Source: Gemmobacter serpentinus (lineage in GTDB: Bacteria > Pseudomonadota > Alphaproteobacteria > Rhodobacterales > Rhodobacteraceae). From it: a stretch of DNA of 64,000 nt. The notes under the pieces were generated by a model that saw nothing but the letters and a program-made list of their open reading frames with translations, was not told where the DNA came from and did not search any database. Positions 1 through 9,322 of this stretch are shown piece after piece. How positions within the stretch are numbered: position 1 is the stretch's first letter; every line of letters starts with the position of its first letter. The stretch lies in assembly GCF_008973825.1 (NCBI RefSeq), contig NZ_WCHR01000005.1, positions 297,271 through 361,270 on the forward strand, in the 5' to 3' direction. The position numbers were made by a program, and so were the translations under genes.

Positions 1-1230
1 AAGGCTGCCGGTCAGTCGGTCGCCCAGCTTGCATTCGCCCAGATGCATGATGTGGGTCTCGGCGGTGTAATAGCTGTGCCCCGCCGCCACATAATCCATC
101 CCCGCCCCAATCAACCGCAGGAAGGCATCCGAGGTTTCCGAGGCCGCGAACAAATAGCGGCTTTCCGTCATATGGCCGTTATAGTCGATCCAGCCCGGCA
201 GGACCTGCATCTGCGCCATGACAAGCGGCGCGCCTGTGGCCCCGGCTTCATGGAAGGCGGTGGCCCGGCGGGCATCATGGTCGCGCAGCACACGGCCCGC
301 GCCCCAGTTGCGATCCTTCAGCGCGCGCAGGAAGCCGATCAGGTTGCTGTCGCGGATGCGCTCCAGCTCGCGGATCGAATGATGCCCCGATTGCGCATCC
401 GACTGGCCCGCGATCAGATCGACCAGCTCATCGTTGAATTCCGGCACATCGGTCAGCTTGGTCCAGGGCCATTGCAGGCAGGGGCCGAACTGCGCCATGA
501 AATGCTTCATGCCCGCCTCGCCCCCCGCCACGCGGTAGGTCTCGAACAGGCCCATCTGTCCCCAGCGCAGGCCAAAGCCCATGCGGATCGCCTCGTCGAT
601 CTCCTCGGTGGTGGCGATGCCATCCTTCACCAGCCACAGCGCCTCGCGCCAGACCGCCTCAAGGAAACGGTCGGCGATATGCGCGTCGATCTCCTTGCGG
701 ATATGCAGGGGGAACATCCCGATCTCGCGCAGGATTTCCTTGGCGTTTTCAATTGCTTCTGCCGGGTTGGCAGGGCTTGGCACCACTTCGGCCAAGGGCA
801 GAAGATAGACCGGGTTGAAAGGATGGGCCACGAAGATCATCCCCGGATCGGGGGCATTCTGTTGCAGCTCCGACGGCTTGAACCCGCTGGTGGATGACCC
901 GATCAACACGCCCGGCGCCACTTGCTGGATCTGGGCAAAGACCCGGTGCTTCAGGTCCAGCCGCTCCGACACGCTTTCCTGAATGTATTCGGCACCCTCC
1001 ACGGCTTCGGTCACGGTGCCCGCGAAGGACAGCCGCCCCTCGGCAGGCATCGGAACATCCGACAGCGCGGGCAGCGCCGCGCGGGCATTGGCCAGAACCT
1101 CGCCGATCTTGCGCTCCGCCTGCGGATCGGGATCGAACACCGCCACATCCCAGCCATTGAGCAGGAAGCGCGCGGCCCAGCCGCCGCCAATGACGCCACC
1201 GCCGATGATTGCCGCTTTTCTTGCCATCAT
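1..1230 (-). CDS. lcdH: L-carnitine dehydrogenase fused to a thioesterase domain (3' end outside the window)
   Basis: Probably oxidises L-carnitine to 3-dehydrocarnitine with NAD+; the C-terminal hotdog-like part probably hydrolyses betainyl-CoA to glycine betaine. The N-terminus starts MMARKAAIIGGGVIGGGWAA, a Rossmann GxGxxG fold of the 3-hydroxyacyl-CoA dehydrogenase family. A second domain begins around residue 335 (LVMAQMQVLPGWIDYNGHM), which has the WIDYNGHM signature of acyl-CoA thioesterases. The gene runs off the left edge, so about 410 residues are visible. The two ATGs at 1230 and 1227 follow a GAGGG ribosome-binding site. It lies 4 bp after the BKACE gene on the same strand, so the two are co-transcribed. 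Family and context agree; the substrate is inferred from the neighbouring cleavage enzyme and regulator. Confidence 0.85.
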   Translation of the reverse strand, partial: MMARKAAIIGGGVIGGGWAARFLLNGWDVAVFDPDPQAERKIGEVLANARAALPALSDVPMPAEGRLSFAGTVTEAVEGAEYIQESVSERLDLKHRVFAQIQQVAPGVLIGSSTSGFKPSELQQNAPDPGMIFVAHPFNPVYLLPLAEVVPSPANPAEAIENAKEILREIGMFPLHIRKEIDAHIADRFLEAVWREALWLVKDGIATTEEIDEAIRMGFGLRWGQMGLFETYRVAGGEAGMKHFMAQFGPCLQWPWTKLTDVPEFNDELVDLIAGQSDAQSGHHSIRELERIRDSNLIGFLRALKDRNWGAGRVLRDHDARRATAFHEAGATGAPLVMAQMQVLPGWIDYNGHMTESRYLFAASETSDAFLRLIGAGMDYVAAGHSYYTAETHIMHLGECKLGDRLTGSL

Positions 1231-1234
1231 GCCC

Positions 1235-2152
1235 TCACTTCGCCAGCGGCGCGCGTTTTTCCAGGTTCAGCTTGGTGCGCACCTCGGCCGGTGTCAGCAC
1301 CCGCGCGCCCATATTGGAGATGATGGAGACCGCGCGTTCCACCAGCTGCGCATTGGTGGCCAGCACCCCCTTGTCGAGCCACAGGTTGTCCTCCAGCCCG
1401 ACCCGCACATTGCCGCCCGCCAACACCGCCGCCGCCACATAGGCCATCTGGTTGCGGCCAATGGCAAAGGCGCTCCAGTTCCAATGAGAGGGCACATTGT
1501 TCACCATCGCCATGAAGGTGTTCAGATCATCCGGCGCGCCCCATGGCACGCCCATGCACAGCTGCACCAGCACCGGATCGGGGATGATCCCCTCATGCGC
1601 CAATTGCTTGGCGAACCACAGATGGCCGGTGTCAAAGGCCTCGATCTCGATCCTTGTGCCTGCCGCTACCATGCGCGCGGCCATGTCGCGCAACATGCCC
1701 GGCGTGTTGACCATCACATAATCGGCCTCGGCAAAGTTCATGGTGCCGCAATCCAGCGTGCAGATCTCGGGGCGGCATTCGACGACATGCGCGACGCGCT
1801 CTTCCGCCCCCGCCATATCGGATCGCGGTGACATCCGGGTCATGTTTTCGGTGCCGTCAAACAGCAGATCGCCCCCCATCCCGGCGGTCAGGTTCAGCAC
1901 CACATCGACCGAGCTGTCACGAATGCGCTCGGTCACCTCGCGATACAGCGCCGGGTCACGGGCGGGCTTGCCGGTTTCGGGATCGCGCACATGGCAATGC
2001 ACGACCGCCGCCCCCGCCCTGGCTGCCGCAATCGCGCTTTCGGCAATCTGCGCCGGGCTGCGCGGCACATGCGGGCTGCGGTCCTGTGTGCCGCCAGAGC
2101 CGGTCACGGCGCAGGTGATGAAGACTTCGCGGTTCATGGCCAAGGGCATCAT
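1235..2152 (-). CDS. Beta-keto acid cleavage enzyme (BKACE, DUF849), probably for 3-dehydrocarnitine
   Basis: 305 aa, the usual BKACE length. These Zn enzymes condense a beta-keto acid with acetyl-CoA and release acetoacetate plus a new CoA ester; for dehydrocarnitine that ester is betainyl-CoA. The Zn-binding VHCHVRDPETG motif is at residues 51-61. The start at 2152 is supported by GAGGAG five bases upstream; an internal Met at 2137 is the alternative. It lies directly before the carnitine dehydrogenase/thioesterase gene, which supplies the substrate and probably consumes the product, and divergent from a GlxA-type regulator. That order matches the cdhC genes of carnitine clusters. Substrate assignment is by context. 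Confidence 0.85.
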   Translation of the reverse strand: MMPLAMNREVFITCAVTGSGGTQDRSPHVPRSPAQIAESAIAAARAGAAVVHCHVRDPETGKPARDPALYREVTERIRDSSVDVVLNLTAGMGGDLLFDGTENMTRMSPRSDMAGAEERVAHVVECRPEICTLDCGTMNFAEADYVMVNTPGMLRDMAARMVAAGTRIEIEAFDTGHLWFAKQLAHEGIIPDPVLVQLCMGVPWGAPDDLNTFMAMVNNVPSHWNWSAFAIGRNQMAYVAAAVLAGGNVRVGLEDNLWLDKGVLATNAQLVERAVSIISNMGARVLTPAEVRTKLNLEKRAPLAK

Positions 2153-2219
2153 GGATCTCCTCTGTTGCGGCCAGCTTATCGTGCTGGACGGGCGCAGCTT
2201 TGCAATTTACGAAAGAGGC

Positions 2220-3191
2220 ATGTCGAAAACCGCAACGATCTTCGCCGCATCGCAGCAGGTGCTCAGCCTCGCCCTGCTGGTCCTGCCGCAATCCTCGATC
2301 CTTGAGGTTGCGGCGACGCTGGATCCCTTGCGCGCCGCCAACCGGCATCTAGGGCGCGAGGCCTATCGCTGGCGCGTTGTCTCGCCCTCGGGTCAGGCGG
2401 TGCCGCTGACCTGCGGGATCGAATTGCCTGCCTCCGGGCCCTTGCGCGCCGCCGAAGGGGCCGAGGCGCTGATCGTCATCGCGGGTTATCGCCAGTCCGA
2501 GGTCGCAACGAAGCCCCTACTGCGCGACCTGCGCCGGCTTGCCCCGCGCTTTCGCGCCATTGGCGGCATTGATGCCGGCGGCTGGGTGCTGGCGCGCGCG
2601 GGCCTGCTCGATGGCCAGCGCGCCACGGTGCATTGGGAGGATCTGGAGGATTTCGCCGCCAGCCATCCGGAGATCGAGGTGGTGCCGGACCGCTTCATCC
2701 TGTCGGATCGCTACTTCACCGCAGGCGGTGCCGCCCCCGCGACCGACCTCATGCTGCATCTGATCCGCAGCCGTCAGGGCGCGGCCGTCGCCTTGCAAGT
2801 GGCTGCCAGCTTCGTGACCACCCCGCGCCCCGCATCCGAGCCGCAGATCACCGCGACCCGCCCCGACCCGCGCCTTGATCCGCGCGTGGCGCAAGCGATT
2901 GCACGGATGGAGGCACGGCTGGATGCGCCAGAATCCGCCGCTGACACAGCCGCTGCGCTGAACCTGTCCCCTCGCCGCCTGGAGCAGCTTTTCCGCATCA
3001 ATCTCGGCCTGACACCCGGTGCCTATGGCCTGTCGCTGCGCTTGCAAGCCGCGCGCCGCTTGCTGACCGACACCCGCCACCCGCTGGCCGAAATCGCGCT
3101 GCGTACCGGCTTCACCAGCGCCGCCACTCTGACCCGCGCCTTCACAAGGTCTTTCGGTGCCCCGCCCAGCAGCCTGCGCCCAAGGGGCTGA
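2220..3191 (+). CDS. GlxA/CdhR-type AraC-family transcriptional regulator
   Basis: 323 aa. An N-terminal DJ-1/PfpI-like domain (roughly residues 15-180) is followed by a C-terminal AraC-type double helix-turn-helix (roughly 225-320) with ALNLSPRRLEQLFRINLGLT and a second helix around LAEIALRTGFTSAATLTRAF. This is the architecture of CdhR, GbdR and ArgR-type activators in pseudomonads. ATG at 2220 has GAAAGAGG upstream; the longer frame upstream of it overlaps the divergent gene and is not needed. Only 67 bp separate it from the divergent BKACE gene, so it probably controls the carnitine operon from that interval. The inducer is unknown from sequence. Confidence 0.85.
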   Translation: MSKTATIFAASQQVLSLALLVLPQSSILEVAATLDPLRAANRHLGREAYRWRVVSPSGQAVPLTCGIELPASGPLRAAEGAEALIVIAGYRQSEVATKPLLRDLRRLAPRFRAIGGIDAGGWVLARAGLLDGQRATVHWEDLEDFAASHPEIEVVPDRFILSDRYFTAGGAAPATDLMLHLIRSRQGAAVALQVAASFVTTPRPASEPQITATRPDPRLDPRVAQAIARMEARLDAPESAADTAAALNLSPRRLEQLFRINLGLTPGAYGLSLRLQAARRLLTDTRHPLAEIALRTGFTSAATLTRAFTRSFGAPPSSLRPRG

Positions 3192-3243
3192 TCAAATCAC
3201 CCCGCCCCTGCATTGCTGCTTGTGAAAATACTCCACAGGGGGT

Positions 3244-3266
3244 GCGGGGGACGTGAAGTCCCCCGC
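3244..3266. terminator. Bidirectional stem-loop terminator between convergent genes
   Basis: GCGGGGGAC (3244-3252), a 5-nt loop, then GTCCCCCGC: a perfect 9-bp stem. It sits between the convergent ends of the regulator gene and the M3 peptidase gene. No long T tract follows on either strand. Confidence 0.6.
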
Positions 3267-3277
3267 GCTGACCGCGC

Positions 3278-5299
3278 TCAGGCCGCGTCCAGCAGGCCAC
3301 GTCCTTTCAGCAGCGCCTCGACACCCGGCATCCGGCCGCGAAACGCCAGATACAGATCCTCTGCCGGGCGCGATCCGCCCGCGGACAGGATGAACCGCTC
3401 CAACCTGGCCGCCGTGTCCGGGTCAAAGGCATTGCCGGTTTCCTCGAAGGCTGCAAAGGCATCGGCGTCCATCACCTCCGACCACATGTAGCTGTAATAG
3501 CCCGAGGAATAGCCGTCGCCCGAAAAGACATGCGCGAAATGCGGGGTCGCGTGCCGCATCCGGATCGCATGGGGCAGGCCCAGCCCGGCCAGCACCTCGG
3601 CCTGTTTCTGCATCGGATCGGCCGGGGCCGGGCCTTCGTGGAAAGCCAGATCGACCATGGCGCTGGCCACGAACTCCACGGTGGCAAAGCCCTGATCATA
3701 AGTGCCCGCATCCAGCAGGCGTTTCAGCATATCGGCCGGCATCGGCGCGCCGGTCTGCCAGTGGCGGGCATGGTCTTCCAGCACCTCGGGCACTTCCAGC
3801 CAATGCTCGTAAAGCTGGCTTGGCAGTTCCACGAAATCGCGCGCGACCGAGGTGCCGCTGATGAAGCCATAAGTCACATTGGACAGCATCTGATGCAGCG
3901 CATGGCCAAATTCATGGAACAGCGTACGCGCATCGTCATAGGACAGCAGGCAGGGATCGCCCTTGGCGAAATTGCAGACATTCACCACGATGGGCGTGAT
4001 CTCCTGCCCGCCCGCACGCTTCTGGCTGCGCATCGCCGAGCACCAGGCGCCAGACCGTTTGGACCCGCGCGCGAAATAGTCGCCGATGAAGACCGCGACA
4101 TGCTTGCCGTCGCGCCGCACATCCCAAGCGCGGGCATCGGGGTGATAGAGCGCGCCGTCCAGCGGCGTGAAATCGAGGCCGAACAGGCGATGCGCACAGT
4201 CGAAACAGGCGGCGATCATCGCGTCAAGGCTGAGATAGGGCTTCAGCGCGGCCTCATCCAAATCATGCTCGGCCTTGCGGCGCTTTTCGGAATAATAGCG
4301 CCAATCCCAGGGCTCCAGCGGCCCCGCCACGCCATCGGCATGCAACATGGCTTCCAGGATCTTCGCGTCCTCTTCGGCCTTGGCCCGGGCAGGTGTCCAG
4401 ACCCGCAGCAACAGATCGCGCACCGCCGCAGGGGTCTTGGCCATTTCAGGCTCCAGCTTGAAATCGGCAAAGCTGGCATAGCCCAGTAGCTGCGCCCGCT
4501 CATGGCGCAGCGCAAGGATCTCGGCCGCAACCGCGCGATTGTCATGCGCATTGCCATTGGCGCCGCGCGCCACCCAGGCCTCATAGGCCTTTTCGCGCAG
4601 GGCCCGCTTGGGCGAGAATTGCAGGAAGGGCACGATCAGCGAGCGGCTGGTGGTGATGATCGGGCTGTTCAGACCCTTTTCGGACCCTGCCGCGCGGGCC
4701 GCATCCACCACGAAATCGGGCAGGCCAGCCAGATCGGCCTCGGCCAGTTCCATATACCAGTCGCGTTCCTCGGCCAGAATGTTCTGGCTGAAGGCGGTGC
4801 CCAACACGGCCAGACGCGCCTTCACCTCGGTCAGTCGCGCGGCCTCCGCCCCTTGCAGACGGGCACCGGACCGCACGAACATCTGATGATACAGCTCCAG
4901 CACGCGGGCCTGTTCATCATTCAGACCCAGGTCTGCGCGGGTCTGCCAGAGCATCTCGATCCGCGCGAAAAGGGCGGCGTTATTGGTGACCTCGGATGAA
5001 AACGCGCTCATCTTCGGGGCCAGATCACGCATCAGCGCCTCGCGCGCCTCGGTGCTGTCGGCGCTGGCCAGATTGTAGAACACGCCCGACACCCGGTCGA
5101 GCGTGGCCTCCGCCGCCTCCATCGCCTCGATGGTATTGGCGAAACTCGGTGCCTCGGGATTGTCGGCAATCGCGGCGATCGCCGCGCGCGCCTCGGCCAG
5201 CCCCGCGTCAAAGGCAGGCGCGAAATCCGTGTCGCGGATCTCCGCGAAGGGCGGCATCTCGAAGGCGGCGGTCCAGGGGGCAAGCAGCGGATTGGTCAT
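3278..5299 (-). CDS. M3-family oligopeptidase / peptidyl-dipeptidase
   Basis: 673 aa, the full length expected for Dcp/oligopeptidase A-type M3 zinc peptidases that degrade short peptides in the cytoplasm. The zinc motif HEFGH is at residues 462-466 within TLFHEFGHALHQML, and the downstream glutamate region (YEHWLEVPEVLEDH) is present. There is no signal peptide. ATG at 5299 is preceded by GGAGA. It is transcribed with the upstream amino-acid transporter genes after a 73-bp gap, a plausible peptide/amino-acid salvage context. Dcp and PrlC cannot be separated by eye. Confidence 0.9.
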   Translation of the reverse strand: MTNPLLAPWTAAFEMPPFAEIRDTDFAPAFDAGLAEARAAIAAIADNPEAPSFANTIEAMEAAEATLDRVSGVFYNLASADSTEAREALMRDLAPKMSAFSSEVTNNAALFARIEMLWQTRADLGLNDEQARVLELYHQMFVRSGARLQGAEAARLTEVKARLAVLGTAFSQNILAEERDWYMELAEADLAGLPDFVVDAARAAGSEKGLNSPIITTSRSLIVPFLQFSPKRALREKAYEAWVARGANGNAHDNRAVAAEILALRHERAQLLGYASFADFKLEPEMAKTPAAVRDLLLRVWTPARAKAEEDAKILEAMLHADGVAGPLEPWDWRYYSEKRRKAEHDLDEAALKPYLSLDAMIAACFDCAHRLFGLDFTPLDGALYHPDARAWDVRRDGKHVAVFIGDYFARGSKRSGAWCSAMRSQKRAGGQEITPIVVNVCNFAKGDPCLLSYDDARTLFHEFGHALHQMLSNVTYGFISGTSVARDFVELPSQLYEHWLEVPEVLEDHARHWQTGAPMPADMLKRLLDAGTYDQGFATVEFVASAMVDLAFHEGPAPADPMQKQAEVLAGLGLPHAIRMRHATPHFAHVFSGDGYSSGYYSYMWSEVMDADAFAAFEETGNAFDPDTAARLERFILSAGGSRPAEDLYLAFRGRMPGVEALLKGRGLLDAA

Positions 5300-5372
5300 C
5301 AGGCGGGTCTCCTTTGGCGGCAGCCTATCACCCGCGCCGCCGAGGTCCAGCGTTGAACACCAGATCGCTGGC

Positions 5373-6152
5373 CTATCGCCGCTCGGGTCCGCGCAGCCGC
5401 TGTTCCAGCCGCCGCAGGATGAGCGAAAGCCCCACTGTCAGCGTCAGATAGATCAGTGCCGCGATATTATAGGTCTCGAAATAGCGGAAATTCCCGGCCG
5501 CGGTCACCTTGGCCAATTGGGTGACATCCGCCACGCCCAGCACACTGACCAGCGAACTGTCCTTCACCATCGCCACGAAATCATTGCCCAAGGGCGGCAG
5601 GATGGTCCGAAAGGCCTGCGGAAACACGATCAGCCGAAAGCGCAACCAGCCATTCAGGCCAAGCGCCTCGGCCGCCTCGATCTGGCCCCGGTCGACCGAG
5701 GCGAGGCCCGCCCGGAACACCTCGGCCAGAAAGGCGGAATAGGCGATGGTCAGCGCGATCCCCGCCCGCCACAGCAGCGGCACGTCGCGCGCCCGCGCCT
5801 CGGGCAGACCCGCTGCATTCCACAACCAGACCAGTGCCGGGGTAGCGGCAAAGGCCACATAGAGCAGCAAGACAATGATCGGCACGCCGCGCACCACCTC
5901 GACATAAAGCCGCACGGCCTGCCGGATGACGATAAACCGCGATCCTGCCCCAAGCGCCAGCAGCAGCCCAAGGGCTGCGGCGGCGGTGAAGCCCAATACA
6001 GTGACCGTCAGGGTGATGCCGATCCCCTTGGCCAGTTTCTGCATGATCTGGGCGTAAAGCGGGCTGGCCCAAACCTCATAGAACAGCCAAAGGCCCGCCG
6101 CACAGAGCACGACGAGCCACCACGGAAAATCCGGTTTATCTTGGGTCTTCAT
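5373..6152 (-). CDS. Polar amino-acid ABC transporter permease (HisM/GlnP type)
   Basis: 259 aa from the chosen start. Several hydrophobic segments and the permease signature around LRFRLIVFPQAFRTILPPLG (EAA loop, contacts the ATPase) are visible. A longer frame to 6197 exists but overlaps the binding-protein gene by 23 bp; ATG at 6152 has AAAGG directly upstream and is preferred. It follows the binding-protein gene with a 22-bp gap and completes two parts of an importer. No ATP-binding subunit lies beside it, so the ATPase must be encoded elsewhere. The amino acid is not predictable. Confidence 0.88.
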   Translation of the reverse strand: MKTQDKPDFPWWLVVLCAAGLWLFYEVWASPLYAQIMQKLAKGIGITLTVTVLGFTAAAALGLLLALGAGSRFIVIRQAVRLYVEVVRGVPIIVLLLYVAFAATPALVWLWNAAGLPEARARDVPLLWRAGIALTIAYSAFLAEVFRAGLASVDRGQIEAAEALGLNGWLRFRLIVFPQAFRTILPPLGNDFVAMVKDSSLVSVLGVADVTQLAKVTAAGNFRYFETYNIAALIYLTLTVGLSLILRRLEQRLRGPERR

Positions 6153-6174
6153 ACCTTTGAGGCCAGAAAACCCC

Positions 6175-6975
6175 TCATTGCCCCATCGTGTAATCAACGA
6201 ACCATTTCTGGTTCAGCGCATCCAGCGTGCCATCGGCGCGCAGCGCCGCAATGCCCGCATCGATCGGGGCCACCAGATCGGAGCCTTTGGGGAAGATGAA
6301 GCCGAACTCTTCCGCCCCCAGTTTCTCGCCCACGATCTTCAGCGCGCCGTCCGAGGCCGCGACATAGCCATTGCCGCCGGTGCTGTCGGTCAGCACCAGA
6401 TCGACATCGCCCGCCCGAAGTGCCGCGACACCGGCCCCGAAGGTCTCGAACATCTTGATGCGCGGATTGGCCTCATTGCCATCCAGCACCTCATAGACGC
6501 CGACATAGAAGGGCGTGGTGCCGGGTTGTGCCGCCATCAGCAGATCGGCATCGGCGGCAAAACTTTTGGCATCCGAGAACCGCGTCTCGTCGCCGCGCAC
6601 CAGCATGACCATTTCCGAGGTCATATAGGGCGTCGAGAAATCGACCTGTTCCTTGCGGTCCTCGCGGATGGTGATGCCGGTCATCCCCATGTCATACTGG
6701 CCGGTGGAAACCCCGGGGATCATCGCATCCCAGCTGGTGTTTTCATATTTCACGGTAAAGTTCAGCGCCTTGGCCAACGCCGCCACCGCGTCATATTCCC
6801 AACCGACCGGCTTGCCCTCGGCATCGATGAATTGCAGCGGAGGATAGGCGTTTTCGGTCACCACCACCACCTCGCGCCCGGCAAGATCGGGCAGGCCTTG
6901 GGCCAGTGTTGCGGTTGCGGTCAGGCCAAGCGCAAGGGTGGCCAAAGCGGCAGGCAGTGCTGCGGTCAGTTTCAT
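6175..6975 (-). CDS. Amino-acid ABC transporter substrate-binding protein (family 3)
   Basis: 266 aa with a signal peptide of about 25 residues ending in ATATLAQ, then the mature family-3 fold ([20 protein letters not shown] near the N-terminus; [20 protein letters not shown] near residue 85). This family delivers polar amino acids to the membrane permease. ATG at 6975 (MKLTAALP) fits the signal peptide and follows a GGGGGACCCC stretch; the longer frame to 7338 has no coding character upstream of this Met. It is the first gene of the transporter pair. Confidence 0.9.
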   Translation of the reverse strand: MKLTAALPAALATLALGLTATATLAQGLPDLAGREVVVVTENAYPPLQFIDAEGKPVGWEYDAVAALAKALNFTVKYENTSWDAMIPGVSTGQYDMGMTGITIREDRKEQVDFSTPYMTSEMVMLVRGDETRFSDAKSFAADADLLMAAQPGTTPFYVGVYEVLDGNEANPRIKMFETFGAGVAALRAGDVDLVLTDSTGGNGYVAASDGALKIVGEKLGAEEFGFIFPKGSDLVAPIDAGIAALRADGTLDALNQKWFVDYTMGQ

Positions 6976-7216
6976 CGGGGTCCCCCTGTCACAGAGCATT
7001 TGCGCGCGACTATGGCGCTGCGTCAGGTCGGTGGCAAGTGGAGGTGGGGCTTGGAGCGTTTTCGCGATATGAGCGGAGTGGTCGGTACGCGTTTGATACG
7101 ACCCTGAGGTCTCGCCGGCATAGAACAGGGAAGCCCGTGGATCCAAGCCCGCAGGCCGATCTGGTCTTGCTTGCAAGAGTAAAGGCGGATGTCTGCTCTG
7201 CGGACAGGCTGGACAG

Positions 7217-7498
7217 TCAGCGTGCGAGATACAACCGCCGCAAATAGAAGAGTATGCCCCCGATGCCCATCGTTGCGAACCCGGTGCAGAGGCCGACAAC
7301 CAATCTGTGCGCGGTCGGCGGCAAGAAATAATCCACATTGGGAGGGGCTGGTGGAAGTGCTGAAAGGTAAGCGTTTTCGATAGTATAAAGGTGTAGCGCC
7401 ATTAAAGCCGTGAAAATCCCCCAGAGCAGGATAACCCATTGCATAGCGAGGAGTATGTAATCTGCAGGTCCCCTCACCAACCGGCCCTTCTGTCTCAT
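7217..7498 (-). CDS. Small hypothetical membrane protein
   Basis: 93 aa from the ATG at 7498 ([10 protein letters not shown]). Two hydrophobic segments are seen: residues 14-37 ([20 protein letters not shown]) and about 66-86 ([20 protein letters not shown]), ending with basic residues [10 protein letters not shown] recognise no family. Its base composition is clearly lower in GC than the surrounding operons, like the kinase-like gene to its right. Function unknown; existence is likely but not certain. Confidence 0.5.
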   Translation of the reverse strand: MRQKGRLVRGPADYILLAMQWVILLWGIFTALMALHLYTIENAYLSALPPAPPNVDYFLPPTAHRLVVGLCTGFATMGIGGILFYLRRLYLAR

Positions 7499-7670
7499 AT
7501 GCGATCTCCGTGCGGTTCCATTGTGGCAAGGGGTGGCCAAGGGTGCAATGCGTCGATCACGACGCCCCCCCTGCAAGCGGATCTAGTATAGGTTAGTGAG
7601 AGCTGCCATGCACGCACTGTGCGGGTCATAGCAATGAGCAATCACACTGAGCTACGATAAGGGGCGGACG

Positions 7671-8252
7671 ATGTCACAAAAGCCGCGCGTCTATCTGACA
7701 GGGGCGTCATGTTCAGGAGTTTCGACTTTGGGCGGCGCGCTGTCGCAACGTTTCAATGTCCCGCAAATTGATGTGGACGATTACTATTGGATGCCGACCG
7801 ATCCGCCGTTCAGTGCGAAACGCCCCCCAGAAGAGCGGGTCCGACTGATACAAGATCGTCAGGATACGCGCGCGGGCTGGGTTCTTACGGGATCATTCAT
7901 CGGATGGGGTGACGCACTCATTCAGGATGTGGATCTGATCGTATTCCTGCATACCCCAACCCATATGCGCCTCCAGCGCCTCGACCAACGAGAGGCGGCA
8001 CGCCATGGACCTCGCATTTTGCCGGGTGGCGATATGTATGAGGCCCACATGGCGTTTCGGGATTGGGCATCACGCTACGACGACCCGGGGTTCAGCGGAC
8101 GAAATATTGCACAGCACCAGAACTGGCTGAGCAAGCAATCTGCTCCGGTGTTACGTCTGAACGGGGAGCGCAAAACTGAAGACCTTGCTAGGCAGGTTGA
8201 AGGAGGTTTGATGGGGCATTATGACTTGGACGGACCTCAGACCGTCCGCTAG
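7671..8252 (+). CDS. P-loop adenylate-kinase-like protein
   Basis: 193 aa. The N-terminus holds a P-loop-like motif GASCSGVSTLG (residues 11-21), where the usual Walker A lysine is replaced by Val. Related small AAA/kinase-like proteins carry GASGSGTTTLG, so the change has precedent. Other features are a D-rich VDVDDYYW segment near residue 35 typical of nucleotide kinases and a Walker B-like DLIVFLHTPT. ATG at 7671 follows AGGGGCGG. Lower GC and isolated position suggest acquisition. Substrate unknown. Confidence 0.7.
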   Translation: MSQKPRVYLTGASCSGVSTLGGALSQRFNVPQIDVDDYYWMPTDPPFSAKRPPEERVRLIQDRQDTRAGWVLTGSFIGWGDALIQDVDLIVFLHTPTHMRLQRLDQREAARHGPRILPGGDMYEAHMAFRDWASRYDDPGFSGRNIAQHQNWLSKQSAPVLRLNGERKTEDLARQVEGGLMGHYDLDGPQTVR

Positions 8253-8265
8253 GGCTCTTCCTCCC

Positions 8266-9315
8266 TCACGCGCGCGCCACCGTCACTCCCCCACCACAAA
8301 CCGGACACCCTGCACGCGGCTTCACCTTGATCACCCGCGTCTCGCAGTTCAGCGCGTCATGCATCAGCAGGCGCCCGGCCAGAGTCTGGCCGGCGCCGGT
8401 CAGGTGTTTCACGGCCTCCATCGCCATCATCGACCCGATGATGCCGGGCAAGGGGGCTGCAACGCCAGCCTCGGAACATGCGGGCACCGTTCCAGGCGGC
8501 GGGGCCTCGGGAAAGACGCAGGCGTAACAGGCCGTGCCGCGCGCGGGGTCGAACAGCGACACCTGCCCCTCCCAGGGCGTCATCGCGCCGGAAATCAGCG
8601 GAATGCCCGCCTGCGCCGCCAGACGGTTCAGCAGATAGCGGGTCGCGAAATTGTCGCTGCCATCCAGCACCAGATCGTGGTCTGCCAGAGCCGCCGCCGC
8701 GCCGCTTTCCTCCAGCCGGGTCACAAGCGGGGTGACCTCGATAAACGGGTTCAGGGCGCGCATCGCCGCCGCCGCCGACAGCGCCTTGGGGCTGCCGATC
8801 CCGGCATCGCGATGGATGATCTGACGTTGCAGGTTGGAACTGTCGATGCCATCATCATCGACCACAGTGATGCGGCCCACGCCTGCGGCGGCAAGGTAAA
8901 GGCAGACCGGGCTACCAAGCCCCCCCGCCCCCAGCACCAGCACCCGCGCGGCCTTCAGCCGCGCCTGCCCCGGTCCGCCGATCTCGCGCATCAGCAGGTG
9001 GCGGGAATAGCGATTGACCTCTGCCTCGCGGAACAGCGGCGCGGGCGTGGCCTCGACCGGCGGGGCCGAGCGGCGGCGCAGTGTGGCAAGGGCGGCACGG
9101 TAGCCCAGCACCGTTGCCGCAAGGCCGCCCAGCACCAGCCAATAGCGCGCATCGCCCCCAAGCGCCTGCCGCAAGCCACCCTCGGGCAGCAGCAGAAGCG
9201 CCAGAACCACGGCCGCCCAAAGAACCCCGATCAGCCCCAGCCGTTGCCGCGCGGGCACAGCCATGATGCGGCCGATGAACCAGATTGCGGCAAAGGCGGC
9301 AAGAACCGGGATCAT
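8266..9315 (-). CDS. ThiF/MoeB/HesA-family E1-like adenylyltransferase with N-terminal membrane segments
   Basis: 349 aa. This family adenylates the C-terminus of ubiquitin-like sulfur carriers such as MoaD or ThiS. The nucleotide-binding VLVLGAGGLGSPV is near residue 138, followed by the catalytic-region SNLQRQIIHRD, and zinc ligands in CYAC and CPVCGG. Before the E1 domain lie about 95 residues with three hydrophobic stretches (FAAIWFIG; LIGVLWAAVVLALLLLP; YWLVLGGLAATVLGY), so it is probably tethered to the inner membrane. ATG at 9315 lies 7 bp after the dUTPase stop; a longer start would overlap dut. Which carrier it serves is not shown here. Confidence 0.85.
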   Translation of the reverse strand: MIPVLAAFAAIWFIGRIMAVPARQRLGLIGVLWAAVVLALLLLPEGGLRQALGGDARYWLVLGGLAATVLGYRAALATLRRRSAPPVEATPAPLFREAEVNRYSRHLLMREIGGPGQARLKAARVLVLGAGGLGSPVCLYLAAAGVGRITVVDDDGIDSSNLQRQIIHRDAGIGSPKALSAAAAMRALNPFIEVTPLVTRLEESGAAAALADHDLVLDGSDNFATRYLLNRLAAQAGIPLISGAMTPWEGQVSLFDPARGTACYACVFPEAPPPGTVPACSEAGVAAPLPGIIGSMMAMEAVKHLTGAGQTLAGRLLMHDALNCETRVIKVKPRAGCPVCGGGVTVARA

Positions 9316-9322
9316 CGCCCGG

